Positions 7,983 through 16,845 are shown, counted from the stretch's first letter. The stretch is DNA of 64,000 nt from Microbacterium oxydans (GCF_000956525.1 NZ_JYIW01000016.1:1-64000); one strand, 5' to 3'. Numbers and translations: made by a program. Notes: generated by a model not told the origin, from the sequence alone.

Positions 7983-8016
7983 TTGACAGTATAGACATCG
8001 GATGTTTACACTCCAA
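7983..8016. promoter_or_regulatory. overlapping divergent promoters with a central ACATCGGATGT palindrome
   Basis: Minus-strand promoter: -35 TTGGAG (complement of 8011-8016), a 17-base spacer and -10 TATACT (complement of 7988-7993), driving the hydrolase gene. Plus-strand promoter: TTGACA (7983-7988) with a -10-like TTTACA/TTACAC about 16-17 bases on, driving the dehydratase. The perfect 11-base palindrome ACATCGGATGT (7995-8005) lies inside both spacers, so one bound repressor could silence both. The FadR-type protein 3337-4014 is the likely ligand. Confidence 0.7.
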
Positions 8017-8057
8017 GAGGTCTGCGTGAGTTTCGTTCGCGCATGAGAGGAACCCCC

Positions 8058-9353
8058 GTGAGCCGTATCGTCGCACTCGACACCACCGACATCCGCTTCC
8101 CCACGTCGCTCAGTCTCGACGGCTCGGATGCGATGAACCCCGACCCCGACTACTCGGCCGCCTACGTCATCGTGCGCACCGACGCCGAGGACGACATCGC
8201 CGGTCACGCGTTCGTCTTCACGATCGGTCGCGGCAACGACGTGCAGGTCGCCGCGATCGACGCGCTCGCGGGACACCTGGTCGGACGCGAGATCGAGCCG
8301 CTGCTGGATGACATGGGCGGGACGTTCCGCGACATCATCGGCGACTCGCAGCTGCGCTGGCTCGGCCCGGAGAAGGGCGTCATGCACATGGCGATCGGCG
8401 CGGTCATCAATGCGCTGTGGGACATCAAGGCGAAGCGCGCAGGGATGCCGCTCTGGCAGCTGCTCGCGCGGATGACGCCGGAGGAGATCGTCGACCTCGT
8501 CGACTTCCGCTACCTCACGAACGCCCTCACGCCCGAGGACGCGCTCGAGATCCTGCGGGCGGCGGAGCCGGGTCGCATCGAGCGCGAGCGCGAGCTGCTC
8601 GCCACCGGCTACCCGGGATACACCACGAGCCCCGGCTGGCTCGGGTACTCCGACGAGAAGCTCGAACGCCTCGCCCGCGAGGCGATGGCCGACGGGTTCA
8701 CGCAGATCAAGCTGAAGGTCGGCGCCGACCTCGACGACGACATCCGACGCTTCCGCAAGGCGCGTGAGGTGTGCGGTCCCGACTTCCCGATCGCGATCGA
8801 CGCGAACCAGCGCTGGGAGGTGTCGGAGGCGATCGAGTGGGTCAACGCGCTCGCCGAGTTCAACCCTGCGTGGGTCGAGGAGCCGACGAGTCCGGACGAC
8901 GTGCTCGGGCACGCCGAGATCGCCCGCGGCATCGCGCCCATCCGGGTCGCCACCGGCGAGCACGCGCAGAACCGCGTCATCTTCAAGCAGCTGCTGCAGG
9001 CCGAGGCCATCTCGGTCATGCAGATCGATGCCGTTCGCGTCGCCGGCGTCAACGAGAACATCGCCAACCTGCTGCTCGCCGCGAAGTTCGGGGTGCCGGT
9101 CTGCCCGCACGCCGGCGGTGTCGGCCTGTGCGAGGCCGTGCAGCACCTGTCGATGTTCGACTTCGTCGCCGTCACCGGCACCCGCGAGGGGCGTCTGATC
9201 GAGTTCGTCGACCACCTGCACGAGCACTTCGTCGTGCCGACCGACATCCAGGGCGGGTCGTACATGGCGCCGACCGAACCAGGCGCGAGCATGGAGATGA
9301 AAGCGGACAGCATCGCGAAGTACACCTGGACGGGCGCACATGTCGTCTCCTGA
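8058..9353 (+). CDS. L-fuconate dehydratase (enolase superfamily)
   Basis: The 431-residue enolase-superfamily enzyme dehydrates L-fuconate to 2-keto-3-deoxy-L-fuconate. Using GTG 8058 (preceded by AGAGGA) as residue 1, the catalytic residues fall at Lys218 and Lys220 (KLKV), metal ligands Asp248 (DANQ), Glu274 (EEP) and Glu301 (GEH), and His351 (PHAGG). From memory this is the same numbering as the characterised Xanthomonas enzyme, which supports both the identity and the start over the in-frame ATG 15 bases upstream. The N-terminal section ([30 protein letters not shown]) is also typical of the subgroup. It overlaps the next gene by 14 bases. Confidence 0.95.
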   Translation: MSRIVALDTTDIRFPTSLSLDGSDAMNPDPDYSAAYVIVRTDAEDDIAGHAFVFTIGRGNDVQVAAIDALAGHLVGREIEPLLDDMGGTFRDIIGDSQLRWLGPEKGVMHMAIGAVINALWDIKAKRAGMPLWQLLARMTPEEIVDLVDFRYLTNALTPEDALEILRAAEPGRIERERELLATGYPGYTTSPGWLGYSDEKLERLAREAMADGFTQIKLKVGADLDDDIRRFRKAREVCGPDFPIAIDANQRWEVSEAIEWVNALAEFNPAWVEEPTSPDDVLGHAEIARGIAPIRVATGEHAQNRVIFKQLLQAEAISVMQIDAVRVAGVNENIANLLLAAKFGVPVCPHAGGVGLCEAVQHLSMFDFVAVTGTREGRLIEFVDHLHEHFVVPTDIQGGSYMAPTEPGASMEMKADSIAKYTWTGAHVVS

Positions 9354-10317
9354 GGCGTTCCCCCTCGGCATCCCGTCGCTCGGGTACGGTGCAGCGAACG
9401 TCGGGAACCTGTTCCGTGCGCTGAGCGACGACGAGGCCTGGGCCGTGCTGGATGCCGCGTGGGACAGCGGCATCCGATACTTCGACACGGCACCGCACTA
9501 CGGACTCGGGCTGTCGGAGCGACGCCTCGGTGCCTTCCTGCAGACGAAGCCGCGCGACGAATTCGTGCTGTCGACCAAGGCGGGGCGCCTACTGCGCCCG
9601 AACCCCGAGCACGCCGGCGGCCTCGACACGGCGAACGAGTTCCACGTGCCGGACGACCTGCAGCGCGTGTGGGCCTTCTCGGCCGACGGCATCCGCACCA
9701 GCCTCGACGAGTCACGCGAGCGGCTCGGCATCGAGCGCATCGACCTGCTGTACCTGCACGACCCTGAGCGGCACGACCTCGACCTCGCACTCGCCGAGGC
9801 GTTCCCCGCGATGGAGCAGCTGCGGGCCGACGACGAGGTCGCTGCGATCGGGATCGGATCGATGGTGGCGGATGCGCTCGCCGCCGCCGTGCGCTCCGCC
9901 GACCTCGACCTGATCATGGTCGCCGGCCGCTACACACTGCTCGAGCAGCCCGCTGCCGTCGACGTGCTGCCGGCGTGCCGTGAGACCGGAACCGGGATCG
10001 TGGCGGCATCCGTCTTCAACTCAGGACTCCTCGCATCGAACGAGCCGCGCCGCGACGGGCGCTACGAGTACGGCCAGCTCCCGGATGCGCTGTGGGACCG
10101 GCTGGTGCGGATCGCAGCCGTGTGCGCTGACCACGGGGTGCCTCTGCCTGCGGCCGCGATCCAGTTCCCGCTGCAGGCCGCCGAGGTGCAGTCGGTCGTC
10201 GTCGGCGGCAGCCGCCCCGCACAGCTGCAGCAGAACGCCGAGTACGCCGCGCTCGAGATCCCCGCTGCGCTGTGGGAGCACCTCGCGTCCGAGCGGCTGA
10301 TCCCGGCCACGGCCTGA
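9340..10317 (+). CDS. aldo/keto reductase, probable L-fucose (D-threo-aldose) 1-dehydrogenase
   Basis: A 325-residue aldo/keto reductase with the catalytic set Asp49, Tyr54 and Lys80 visible in [14 protein letters not shown] and FVLSTKAG. The family includes D-threo-aldose 1-dehydrogenase, which oxidises L-fucose to the lactone with NAD(P). The ATG lies 14 bases inside the 3' end of the dehydratase gene, so the two are translationally coupled, and the mutarotase follows 54 bases later. This placement between fuconate dehydratase and FucU is the main reason for the substrate call. D-arabinose and L-galactose are usual alternative substrates. Confidence 0.87.
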   Translation: MSSPEAFPLGIPSLGYGAANVGNLFRALSDDEAWAVLDAAWDSGIRYFDTAPHYGLGLSERRLGAFLQTKPRDEFVLSTKAGRLLRPNPEHAGGLDTANEFHVPDDLQRVWAFSADGIRTSLDESRERLGIERIDLLYLHDPERHDLDLALAEAFPAMEQLRADDEVAAIGIGSMVADALAAAVRSADLDLIMVAGRYTLLEQPAAVDVLPACRETGTGIVAASVFNSGLLASNEPRRDGRYEYGQLPDALWDRLVRIAAVCADHGVPLPAAAIQFPLQAAEVQSVVVGGSRPAQLQQNAEYAALEIPAALWEHLASERLIPATA

Positions 10318-10371
10318 CCGCCCGTCGACCTGACCGACCGACCGCCGACCGTCTGACCGAGAGGAGCCACC

Positions 10372-10794
10372 GTGCTCGAAGGAATCCACCCGCTGCTCAC
10401 CGGCGAGCTGCTGCTGCATCTCGACCGGATGGGGCACTCCGATTCGGTCGTGATCGCCGATGCGCACTTCCCGGCGTGGGGGCTGGGTGAGCGGGTCGTC
10501 GATCTGCCTGGCGCGACGACGCCGGAGGTCGTGGCGGCCATCCGCACGGTGCTGCCGCTCGACGATGCGCCGGGCATCGACCTGATGACCTCGGCCGACG
10601 GCGAGGTGCTCGACGTGCAGCACGAGCTCATGCGGGCGGCTGGAACCACGGTCGACACGACCCGTTTCGTCGAGCGCTTCGCCTACTACGACCTGGCGAA
10701 GACCGCGTATCTGCTCGTGCGCACCGGCGAGACGCGGAAATACGGCAACGCGCTGCTGCGCAAGGGCGTCGTCGGGCACGCGTCGCGTTCATGA
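10372..10794 (+). CDS. fucU: L-fucose mutarotase (FucU family)
   Basis: At 140 residues it matches FucU: the N-terminus MLEGIHPLLTGELLLHLDRMGHSD carries the catalytic His22, AHFPAWGL follows, and the C-terminus has VRTGETRKYGNALLRKGVV. It starts at GTG 10372 with GAGGAG 6 bases upstream. It interconverts the anomers of L-fucose ahead of oxidation. It is the third gene of the dehydratase-dehydrogenase-mutarotase unit. Its stop codon lies inside the left arm of a family C repeat (10787-10871), so the last codons and the terminator-like palindrome share sequence. Confidence 0.92.
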   Translation: MLEGIHPLLTGELLLHLDRMGHSDSVVIADAHFPAWGLGERVVDLPGATTPEVVAAIRTVLPLDDAPGIDLMTSADGEVLDVQHELMRAAGTTVDTTRFVERFAYYDLAKTAYLLVRTGETRKYGNALLRKGVVGHASRS

Positions 10795-10871
10795 TTCAGC
10801 AAGAACGGCCGCGAATGGCCCGGATCGGCCGGTTTCGGGCGGGCGTACGAGAATCTTGCTGAATTGTGAAC
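10787..10871. repeat. family C inverted repeat, copy 1
   Basis: Left arm GTTCATGATTCAGCAAGA (10787-10804) and right arm TCTTGCTGAATTGTGAAC (10854-10871) pair at 16 of 18 positions around a GC-rich 49-base loop. The left arm covers the fucU stop codon. It lies between convergent genes, as does the second copy at 56833-56912. Confidence 0.85.
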
Positions 10872-10896
10872 GCCGACCGGGCGAGCCTCGCCGCGT

Positions 10897-11898
10897 TCAG
10901 CGCCCGACGGTCGACTCGCGCACGATGAGCTCGGCGGCGAACGGCGTCATGGCCGGTGGCGGAGCGTCCGGCGCGGCGAGCTGTTGCAGCAGGACGGCGC
11001 CGGCCGCACGGCCGATCTCGTAGCCCGGCTGGCGGATGCTCGTCAGCGGCACGACGCTCTGATGTGCCTGGTCGACGTCGTCGAAGCCGACCAGGGCGAT
11101 GTCCTCCGGCACGCGAACGCCGTGCCGGAGCAGTCCGGTGAGCACCCCGAGGGCCACCATGTCGTTGGCGGCGAAGACGGCATCAGGTCGCTGTGACACC
11201 GGCATCGCGATGATCGACTCGGCGGCGCGGAGGCCCTCTTCCGTGATCAGGGCCGGCACATCGTGCACGGTGACCTCGGCGTCGGTGCCGCCCGCGGCAT
11301 CCTGCAGGCCGGCCAGCCGATCGTTGGACTGGCTGACGGTCGGGTTCCCGAGGAACAGGATGCGGCGGCGTCCGATCGACAGGAGGTGCTCGCCGGCGAG
11401 GCGTCCGCCGCCGTGGTCGTCGAACAGCACGGAGGCGACCTTCGACGACGCCGGGATCGGGCCGACGACGACCGATCGGATGCCGCGGTCTGCCAGCCGT
11501 TCGAGCTGCGGCACGACGTCGTCGTGCGGGTAGATCACGATGCCCTGCACCCGGTGCGCCTCGAACATCTCGATGTTGCGGCGCTCCTGCTCGCTGTCGC
11601 GGTTGCTGTTGCTGAAGAACAGCGACCAGCCGCCCTCGCGCGTGACGTCTTCCACGCCGCGCGAGAGTTCGTTGAAGTACGGCAGCCAGGCGTCGAGCAG
11701 GATCAGCGCGAGGGCCCTGCTGGAGCCGGCGCGAAGCTGCCGAGCGGACTCGTTCGGCACGAAGCCGAGCTCCTCGATCGCGGCCCGGACGCGTTCGCGG
11801 CTGGCGGCGCCGAGCACGTGCGGGTGGTTCAGGTAGTTCGAGACCGTCGACGACGAGACTCCGGCGAGTGCCGCCACGTCTTTCACGCTGGCCGGCAT
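10897..11898 (-). CDS. LacI-family transcriptional regulator
   Basis: A 333-residue LacI-type repressor: the HTH (VKDVAALAGVSSSTVSNYLNHP) starts at residue 5 and is followed by the hinge ARQLRAGSSRALALIL and a periplasmic-binding-protein-like sugar domain (FAANDMVALGVLTGL and GFDDVDQAHQ near the C-terminus). ATG 11898 is chosen because AAGGAG lies 6 bases upstream and the HTH then starts at the usual place; the longer frame overlaps operators. It is divergent from the epimerase gene at 12092. Two perfect CTTGGCACGTGCCAAG palindromes in between are its probable operators, implying control of the epimerase and of itself. Confidence 0.92.
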   Translation of the reverse strand: MPASVKDVAALAGVSSSTVSNYLNHPHVLGAASRERVRAAIEELGFVPNESARQLRAGSSRALALILLDAWLPYFNELSRGVEDVTREGGWSLFFSNSNRDSEQERRNIEMFEAHRVQGIVIYPHDDVVPQLERLADRGIRSVVVGPIPASSKVASVLFDDHGGGRLAGEHLLSIGRRRILFLGNPTVSQSNDRLAGLQDAAGGTDAEVTVHDVPALITEEGLRAAESIIAMPVSQRPDAVFAANDMVALGVLTGLLRHGVRVPEDIALVGFDDVDQAHQSVVPLTSIRQPGYEIGRAAGAVLLQQLAAPDAPPPAMTPFAAELIVRESTVGR

Positions 11899-11965
11899 CG
11901 GGGCTCCTTCGTCTCGGTGGTCGCGCATGCGCATATGAGCGGTCGGCACAACAGTATCCCGTCGA

Positions 11966-12049
11966 CTTGGCACGTGCCAAGAAAGTTCTTGACAGTCCGA
12001 GATGCGCCGACGTAGCTTGTGACCTAGCGCAACTTGGCACGTGCCAAGT
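11966..12049. promoter_or_regulatory. two CTTGGCACGTGCCAAG operators flanking the epimerase promoter
   Basis: Perfect 16-base palindromes occur at 11966-11981 and 12033-12048, the second extended to 18 bases by flanking A/T. Between them lie a -35 TTGACA (11989-11994) and a -10 TAGCTT (12013-12018) with an 18-base spacer facing the epimerase gene. One operator abuts the -35 and the other starts just past the likely start site. Centres are 67 bp apart, which would allow looping. The GC-centred palindrome is typical of LacI-family sites. Confidence 0.85.
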
Positions 12050-12091
12050 CGCCGAGGCGATGGTGCCCCACACCCGTCTCCGAGAGGTCTC

Positions 12092-12961
12092 ATGAACATC
12101 GGATGTCACGGGCTCGTCTGGACCGGGAACTTCGATGCCGACGGCATCCGGCTCTCGGTGGAGAAGACGAAGGAAGCCGGCTTCGACCTCATCGAGTTCC
12201 CGCTGATGGATCCGTTCTCCTTCGATGTCGCCGCCGCCAAGGCCGCGCTGGAGGAGCATGACCTCGCCGTGAGCGCATCGCTCGGGCTGTCGGAGGCGAC
12301 GGATGTCACCAGCAGCGACCCCGAGATCGTCGCGGCCGGGGAAGCCCTGCTGCTCCGCGCGGTCGATGTGCTCGCCGAGCTCGGCGGCACGCACTTCTGC
12401 GGCGTGATCTACAGCGCCATGAAGAAGTACATGGAGCCGGTCACCGCCGAAGGGCTCGCGAGCAGCCGCCGCGCGATCGCGAAGGTCGCCGACCACGCAG
12501 CAGAGCGCGGCATCTCGGTCTCGCTCGAAGTGGTCAACCGCTACGAGACCAATGTGCTGAACACCGCGCGCCAGGCCATCGCCTACCTCGCCGAGATCGA
12601 TCGGCCGAACCTCGGCATCCACCTCGACACGTACCACATGAACATCGAGGAGTCGGATATGTTCGCGCCGGTCCTCGATGCGCAGCCCAGCCTGCGGTAC
12701 GTGCACATCGGCGAGAGTCACCGCGGCTATCTCGGCACCGGCACGGTCGACTTCGACACCTTCTTCAAGGCGCTCGGACGCATCGGCTACGACGGTCCGA
12801 TCGTCTTCGAGTCGTTCTCGTCGGCGGTGGTCGCGCCGGATCTGAGCCGGATGCTCGGCATCTGGCGCAACCTCTGGACCGACAACGAAGAGCTCGGCGC
12901 ACACGCGAACGCGTTCATCCGCGACAAGCTCATCGCCGTCGAGTCGATCCGACTGCACTGA
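12092..12961 (+). CDS. sugar 3-epimerase, D-tagatose/D-psicose (allulose) 3-epimerase family
   Basis: The 289-residue TIM-barrel protein matches the ketose 3-epimerase family. The metal and catalytic motifs are in order: SLEVVNRYETNVLNTA (catalytic Glu), GIHLDTYHMNIEE (metal Asp and His), YVHIGESHRGYLGTG and a C-terminal FESFSS Glu. ATG 12092 follows GAGAGG and gives a start (MNIGCHGLVWTG) in line with the family. It would epimerise free ketoses at C3, for example fructose/allulose or tagatose/sorbose, or L-ribulose/L-xylulose. It is divergent from the LacI regulator and 188 bases upstream of the sugar importer, so the importer may supply its substrate. Confidence 0.88.
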   Translation: MNIGCHGLVWTGNFDADGIRLSVEKTKEAGFDLIEFPLMDPFSFDVAAAKAALEEHDLAVSASLGLSEATDVTSSDPEIVAAGEALLLRAVDVLAELGGTHFCGVIYSAMKKYMEPVTAEGLASSRRAIAKVADHAAERGISVSLEVVNRYETNVLNTARQAIAYLAEIDRPNLGIHLDTYHMNIEESDMFAPVLDAQPSLRYVHIGESHRGYLGTGTVDFDTFFKALGRIGYDGPIVFESFSSAVVAPDLSRMLGIWRNLWTDNEELGAHANAFIRDKLIAVESIRLH

Positions 12962-12994
12962 GCGCGATCCGCGGGTCCTGAGCGAGCCGTGGCC

Positions 12995-13014
12995 AAGATG
13001 TTATTACAGGTCTT
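12995..13014. promoter_or_regulatory. operator of the ACCTGTNATNACAGGT type upstream of the sugar ABC genes
   Basis: The sequence AAGATGTTATTACAGGTCTT reads on the minus strand as a match to the 22411 site (core ACCTGTAATAACA identical). It lies 136 bases before the ATP-binding-protein start and after the epimerase stop. The rest of the gap (13015-13149) is less GC-rich, with a doubled AGATACA motif that may belong to the promoter. Confidence 0.7.
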
Positions 13015-13149
13015 CCCATCCGGGTCGGCAATAGATACATTTAGATACAACTTGCGCAGAAAGTTGCGGAAGTGCAGAATTGATCCGATGTTTGCGGCTC
13101 GACCCGCAGGCGGCGGAAGTTCCGAACCTTCAAGGAAGCAGGTGAGCAC

Positions 13150-14652
13150 ATGAGTGATCCCATTCTCAAAGTCGATGGCATCAGCAAGGGATTCCCCGGT
13201 GTGCAGGCGCTCAAGGACGTGCACCTCGAGGTGCGCTCCGGCGAGGTGCTCGTGCTCGTCGGCGAGAACGGCGCAGGCAAGTCCACGCTCATGAAGATCC
13301 TCTCCGGGATCTACACCAAGGACGAGGGCACGATCACGTTCGAGGGTCGGGAGGTGGAGCTCACCAGCCCCCTGCAGGCGCAGGAGCTCGGCGTCACGAT
13401 CATCCATCAGGAACTCAACCTGATGCCCGATCTCACCGTGGCGCAGAACATCTATGTCGGCCGTGAGCCCAAGACCGGGCCGTTCCTGTCGGAGCGCAAG
13501 CTCAACGTGCAGACCGCCGAGCTCCTCGGCCGGCTCGACATCCGCCTGAACCCGAAGCAGCTCGTCGGCGAGCTCACGGTCGCCGAGCAGCAGATGGTCG
13601 AGATCGCCAAGGCGCTGTCGTTCAACGCCAAGGTCCTGATCATGGACGAGCCGACGTCTGCACTCACCGACTCCGAGGTCGAGACCCTGTTCGTGCTGAT
13701 CGAGCAGCTCAAGGCGCGCGGCACCGGCATCGTCTACATCTCGCACCGCATGGACGAACTCCGTCGTCTCGCCGACCGGGTCACCGTGCTCCGCGACGGC
13801 TCATACATCGGATCACTCGAGAAGTCCGAGGTCAGCATCCCGAAGATCATCGAGATGATGGTCGGCCGCGTGATCGACGAGGGAACCCGCCCGCAGGCGC
13901 GCGACCACGCCAACGACCCGATCGTCCTCGACGTGCAGGGGTTGTCGACCAAGGAGCTCCTGAAGGACGTCTCCTTCCAGCTGCACCGCGGCGAGATCCT
14001 CGGATTCGCCGGCCTCATGGGCGCCGGTCGCACCGAGACCGCGCGAGCGGTCATCGGCGCCGACCATCGCGACGCCGGGTCGATCGCCATCAGCGGACGG
14101 CAGGTGCGGATCTCGCAGCCGGCGGATGCCGTGAAGCACGGCGTCGGATACCTCTCCGAGGACCGCAAGCTGCTCGGTCTCATGCTCGAGCAGGACGTGA
14201 CGTTCAACACCGTGCTCGCCTCGCTCGAGTCGTACGCCAACGGCATCGGCTGGATGGGCGACAGCAAGGCGAAGAACCGCACCAAGGAGTACGTGCAGCA
14301 GCTGCGGGTCAAGACGCCGTCGGTGAACCAGGTCGTCAAGCTCCTCTCCGGAGGGAACCAGCAGAAGGTCGTCATCGCCCGCTGGCTGATGCGCGACTGC
14401 GACATCCTCATCTTCGACGAGCCGACCAGAGGGATCGACGTCGGCGCCAAGGAAGAGATCTACCGCCTGATGCAGCAGCTCGCTGACCAGGGCAAGTCCA
14501 TCATCGTCATCTCATCGGAGCTCCCGGAGATCCTCCGTGTCGCGAACCGCATCGCGGTCTTCGCGAACGGCCGCATCACCGGAACGCTCCGCAACGAGGA
14601 AGCAAGCCAGGAGAAGATCATGCAACTCGCAGCCCACGGGGAGGAAGACTGA
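13150..14652 (+). CDS. sugar ABC importer ATP-binding protein, RbsA type (two ABC domains)
   Basis: The 500-residue protein has two tandem ABC domains, as usual for the ribose/xylose/galactose (CUT2) class. Domain 1 has a normal Walker A (VGENGAGKSTLMKIL) and Walker B (LIMDEPTSALT) with an unusual signature LTVAEQQ. Domain 2 has a degenerate Walker A (GLMGAGRTETARAV) but a full signature LSGGNQQKV and FDEPTRGIDVGA. This asymmetry is normal in the class. It is the first gene of an ATPase-permease-binding protein operon, overlapping the permease by one base. The substrate is unknown; proximity to the 3-epimerase and to a ribose-type operator suggests a ketohexose or pentose. Confidence 0.94.
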   Translation: MSDPILKVDGISKGFPGVQALKDVHLEVRSGEVLVLVGENGAGKSTLMKILSGIYTKDEGTITFEGREVELTSPLQAQELGVTIIHQELNLMPDLTVAQNIYVGREPKTGPFLSERKLNVQTAELLGRLDIRLNPKQLVGELTVAEQQMVEIAKALSFNAKVLIMDEPTSALTDSEVETLFVLIEQLKARGTGIVYISHRMDELRRLADRVTVLRDGSYIGSLEKSEVSIPKIIEMMVGRVIDEGTRPQARDHANDPIVLDVQGLSTKELLKDVSFQLHRGEILGFAGLMGAGRTETARAVIGADHRDAGSIAISGRQVRISQPADAVKHGVGYLSEDRKLLGLMLEQDVTFNTVLASLESYANGIGWMGDSKAKNRTKEYVQQLRVKTPSVNQVVKLLSGGNQQKVVIARWLMRDCDILIFDEPTRGIDVGAKEEIYRLMQQLADQGKSIIVISSELPEILRVANRIAVFANGRITGTLRNEEASQEKIMQLAAHGEED

Positions 14653-15686
14653 TGAGCAGCCCGCAGCAGTCCGGGTCGTCGACGACGACGATCATCAACA
14701 CCGCGCTCAACGAGAACACCGACAAGCGCGACATCGGCGGGTTCCTCAAGCGCCAGCTCCAGCAGTCGCTCGCCTTCGGCACCCTGATCGTGCTGGTGAT
14801 CTTCTTCTCGATCGCCAGCCCGAACTTCTTCACCTTCAGCAACATCGCCACCGTGCTGCTGTCGACCGCCGTCATCGGCATCCTCGCGCTCGGCACGACC
14901 TTCGTCATCATCACCGGCGGCATCGACCTCTCGATCGGCACCGGCATGGCGCTCTGCGCCGTCATGACGGGTGTGTTCGTGACGAACATGGGGCTCCCGG
15001 TCTGGGTCGGCGTCATCGGCGGTGTGCTGACCGGCGTGCTGATGGGGCTCGTGAACGGCGTGAACATCACGTTCCTCCGGCTCCCTCCGTTCATCGCGAC
15101 GCTCGCGATGATGATGATCGCCGGCGGACTCGCCCTCGTCATCTCGAACGTCTCGCCGATCTACTTCTCCACCTCGGCACCCGACTTCAAGAAGATCGCA
15201 CTCGGCGTGATCATCCCCGGCATCCCGAACGCCGTGCTGATCACCGCCGTGGCCGCGATCATCGCCTGGCTCGTGCTGTCGAAGACCCTTCTCGGCCGCT
15301 ACACGTTCGCGATCGGCTCGAACGAGGAGGCCACCCGCCTCTCGGGCGTGAACACGCGTCGCTGGACGATCCTGATCTACATGTTCGCCGGCGCCTTCAC
15401 CGGCATCGCCGGCATCGTGATCGCCGCCCGCCTCGACTCGGCCCAGCCGCAGATCGGCACCGGCTACGAGCTGCAGGCGATCGCCGCAGTCATCATCGGC
15501 GGCACCTCGCTGCTCGGCGGACGAGGCTCGATCCTCGGCACCGTGATCGGTGCGCTGATCATGAGCGTGCTCGTCAACGGTCTGCGCATCATGTCGATCC
15601 AGTCCGAGTGGCAGAACATCGTCGTCGGCATCGTCGTGCTGCTGGCCGTGTTCCTCGACTCGCTGCGCAACCGCCAGCGGACCTGA
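14652..15686 (+). CDS. sugar ABC importer permease, RbsC type
   Basis: A 344-residue inner-membrane permease with about 8-10 hydrophobic helices, starting after a 40-residue cytoplasmic N-terminus rich in Thr, Asn and Lys. RbsC/AraH-family landmarks are LGTTFVIITGGIDLSIGTGMAL, a VNGVNITFLRLPPFIATLAMM loop and the C-terminal IIGGTSLLGGRGSILGTVIGALIM (the EAA-like coupling region). Its ATG overlaps the last base of the ATPase stop. A single permease gene implies a homodimeric channel, typical of CUT2 importers. It works with 13150-14652 and the lipoprotein at 15792. Confidence 0.94.
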   Translation: MSSPQQSGSSTTTIINTALNENTDKRDIGGFLKRQLQQSLAFGTLIVLVIFFSIASPNFFTFSNIATVLLSTAVIGILALGTTFVIITGGIDLSIGTGMALCAVMTGVFVTNMGLPVWVGVIGGVLTGVLMGLVNGVNITFLRLPPFIATLAMMMIAGGLALVISNVSPIYFSTSAPDFKKIALGVIIPGIPNAVLITAVAAIIAWLVLSKTLLGRYTFAIGSNEEATRLSGVNTRRWTILIYMFAGAFTGIAGIVIAARLDSAQPQIGTGYELQAIAAVIIGGTSLLGGRGSILGTVIGALIMSVLVNGLRIMSIQSEWQNIVVGIVVLLAVFLDSLRNRQRT

Positions 15687-15791
15687 CCTGCACCTCCACC
15701 CGACCCAACTCAATACGCACCACGAACTGAATACGCACCAAGACATCCCCGTCGGTCCTGACCGGCACTCACAGAGAACAATGGAGTTTCC

Positions 15792-16793
15792 ATGAAATTC
15801 GGCAAGAAGACCGCATTCGCGGCACTCGTCGCAGCATCCGCGTTGGTGTTCGCCGGCTGTGCCGGCGGCGGCGACGTGATCGAAGAAGGCTCGGGCGGCG
15901 GCAGCGGCAGCGGCGACGGAGAGATGTACATCGCACTCGTCTCGAAGGGCTTCCAGCACCAGTTCTGGCAGGCGGTCAAGAAGGGTGCTGAGGAGAAGGC
16001 CGAAGAGCTCGGTGTTCGCATCACGTTCGAGGGCCCAGCCGCCGAGACCGAGATCGCGCAGCAGCTCGAGATGCTGACCGCTGCGATCGACAAGAACCCG
16101 AACGCCATCGCCTACGCCGCCCTCGACCCCGAGGCGTGCGTCGCCCCGCTCGAGCAGGCCAAGGCGAAGGACATCCCGGTCGTCTACTTCGACGCTCCGT
16201 GCGACGGCGACGTCGGACTCAGCCTCTCGGCGACCGACAGCAAGGTCGCCGGTGCGCTCGCAGCAGAGCACATGGCCGACCTGATCGGCGGCAAGGGCGA
16301 GGTCGCGATCGTCGGCCACTCGCAGATCAACTCGACCGGTGTCGAGCGTCGCGACGGCTTCGTCGACAAGATCGAGGCCGACTACCCCGACATCAAGATC
16401 GTCGACATCCAGTACGGCGACGGCGACCACCTGAAGTCGGCTGACATCGCGAAGACGCTGATCGCGGCGCACCCCGACCTCAAGGGCATCTACGGCACCA
16501 ACGAGGGCTCCGCCATCGGCGTCGTCAACGCCGTGAACGAGCTCGGCCTGGAGAAGGGCAAGATCACGATCGTCGGCTTCGACTCGGGAGCCGCCCAGAT
16601 CAACGCGATCAAGGACGGCACCATGGCCGGCGCCATCACGCAGGACCCGATCGGCATCGGCAAGCAGGTCGTCCAGGCGGCCTACGACGCAGCCAACGGC
16701 GACTCGGTCGAGAAGTTCTACGACACCGGTTCGTACTGGTACGACAAGACGAACCTCGAGGACCCGAAGATCGCAGCGGTGCTCTACGAGTGA
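15792..16793 (+). CDS. sugar-binding lipoprotein of the RbsB type
   Basis: The 333-residue protein has a lipoprotein signal (positive MKFGKK, hydrophobic core, lipobox FAGC with Cys23), then a Gly/Ser linker and a type I periplasmic-binding fold. Fold landmarks are IALVSKGFQHQFWQAVKKGAEE, AIAYAALDPEACVAPLEQAKAKDIPVVYFDA, VAIVGHSQINSTGVERRDGF and ITIVGFDSGAAQINAIKDGTM. It is the extracytoplasmic receptor for the RbsA/RbsC-type importer just upstream (105-base gap) and is followed by a strong terminator. The Asp/Glu-rich surface fits a sugar ligand, but the ligand cannot be named. Confidence 0.93.
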   Translation: MKFGKKTAFAALVAASALVFAGCAGGGDVIEEGSGGGSGSGDGEMYIALVSKGFQHQFWQAVKKGAEEKAEELGVRITFEGPAAETEIAQQLEMLTAAIDKNPNAIAYAALDPEACVAPLEQAKAKDIPVVYFDAPCDGDVGLSLSATDSKVAGALAAEHMADLIGGKGEVAIVGHSQINSTGVERRDGFVDKIEADYPDIKIVDIQYGDGDHLKSADIAKTLIAAHPDLKGIYGTNEGSAIGVVNAVNELGLEKGKITIVGFDSGAAQINAIKDGTMAGAITQDPIGIGKQVVQAAYDAANGDSVEKFYDTGSYWYDKTNLEDPKIAAVLYE

Positions 16794-16813
16794 TCCGGAC
16801 CCACTGAGATCGA

Positions 16814-16845
16814 AGAAGCCCCCCACCGGCAGGTGGGGGGCTTCT
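16814..16845 (+). terminator. rho-independent-type hairpin after the sugar importer operon
   Basis: A perfect 14-base stem (AGAAGCCCCCCACC, 16814-16827, with its complement at 16832-16845) closes a 4-base loop GGCA, 20 bases after the binding-protein stop. There is no long T-run, as is common in actinobacterial terminators. Confidence 0.9.
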
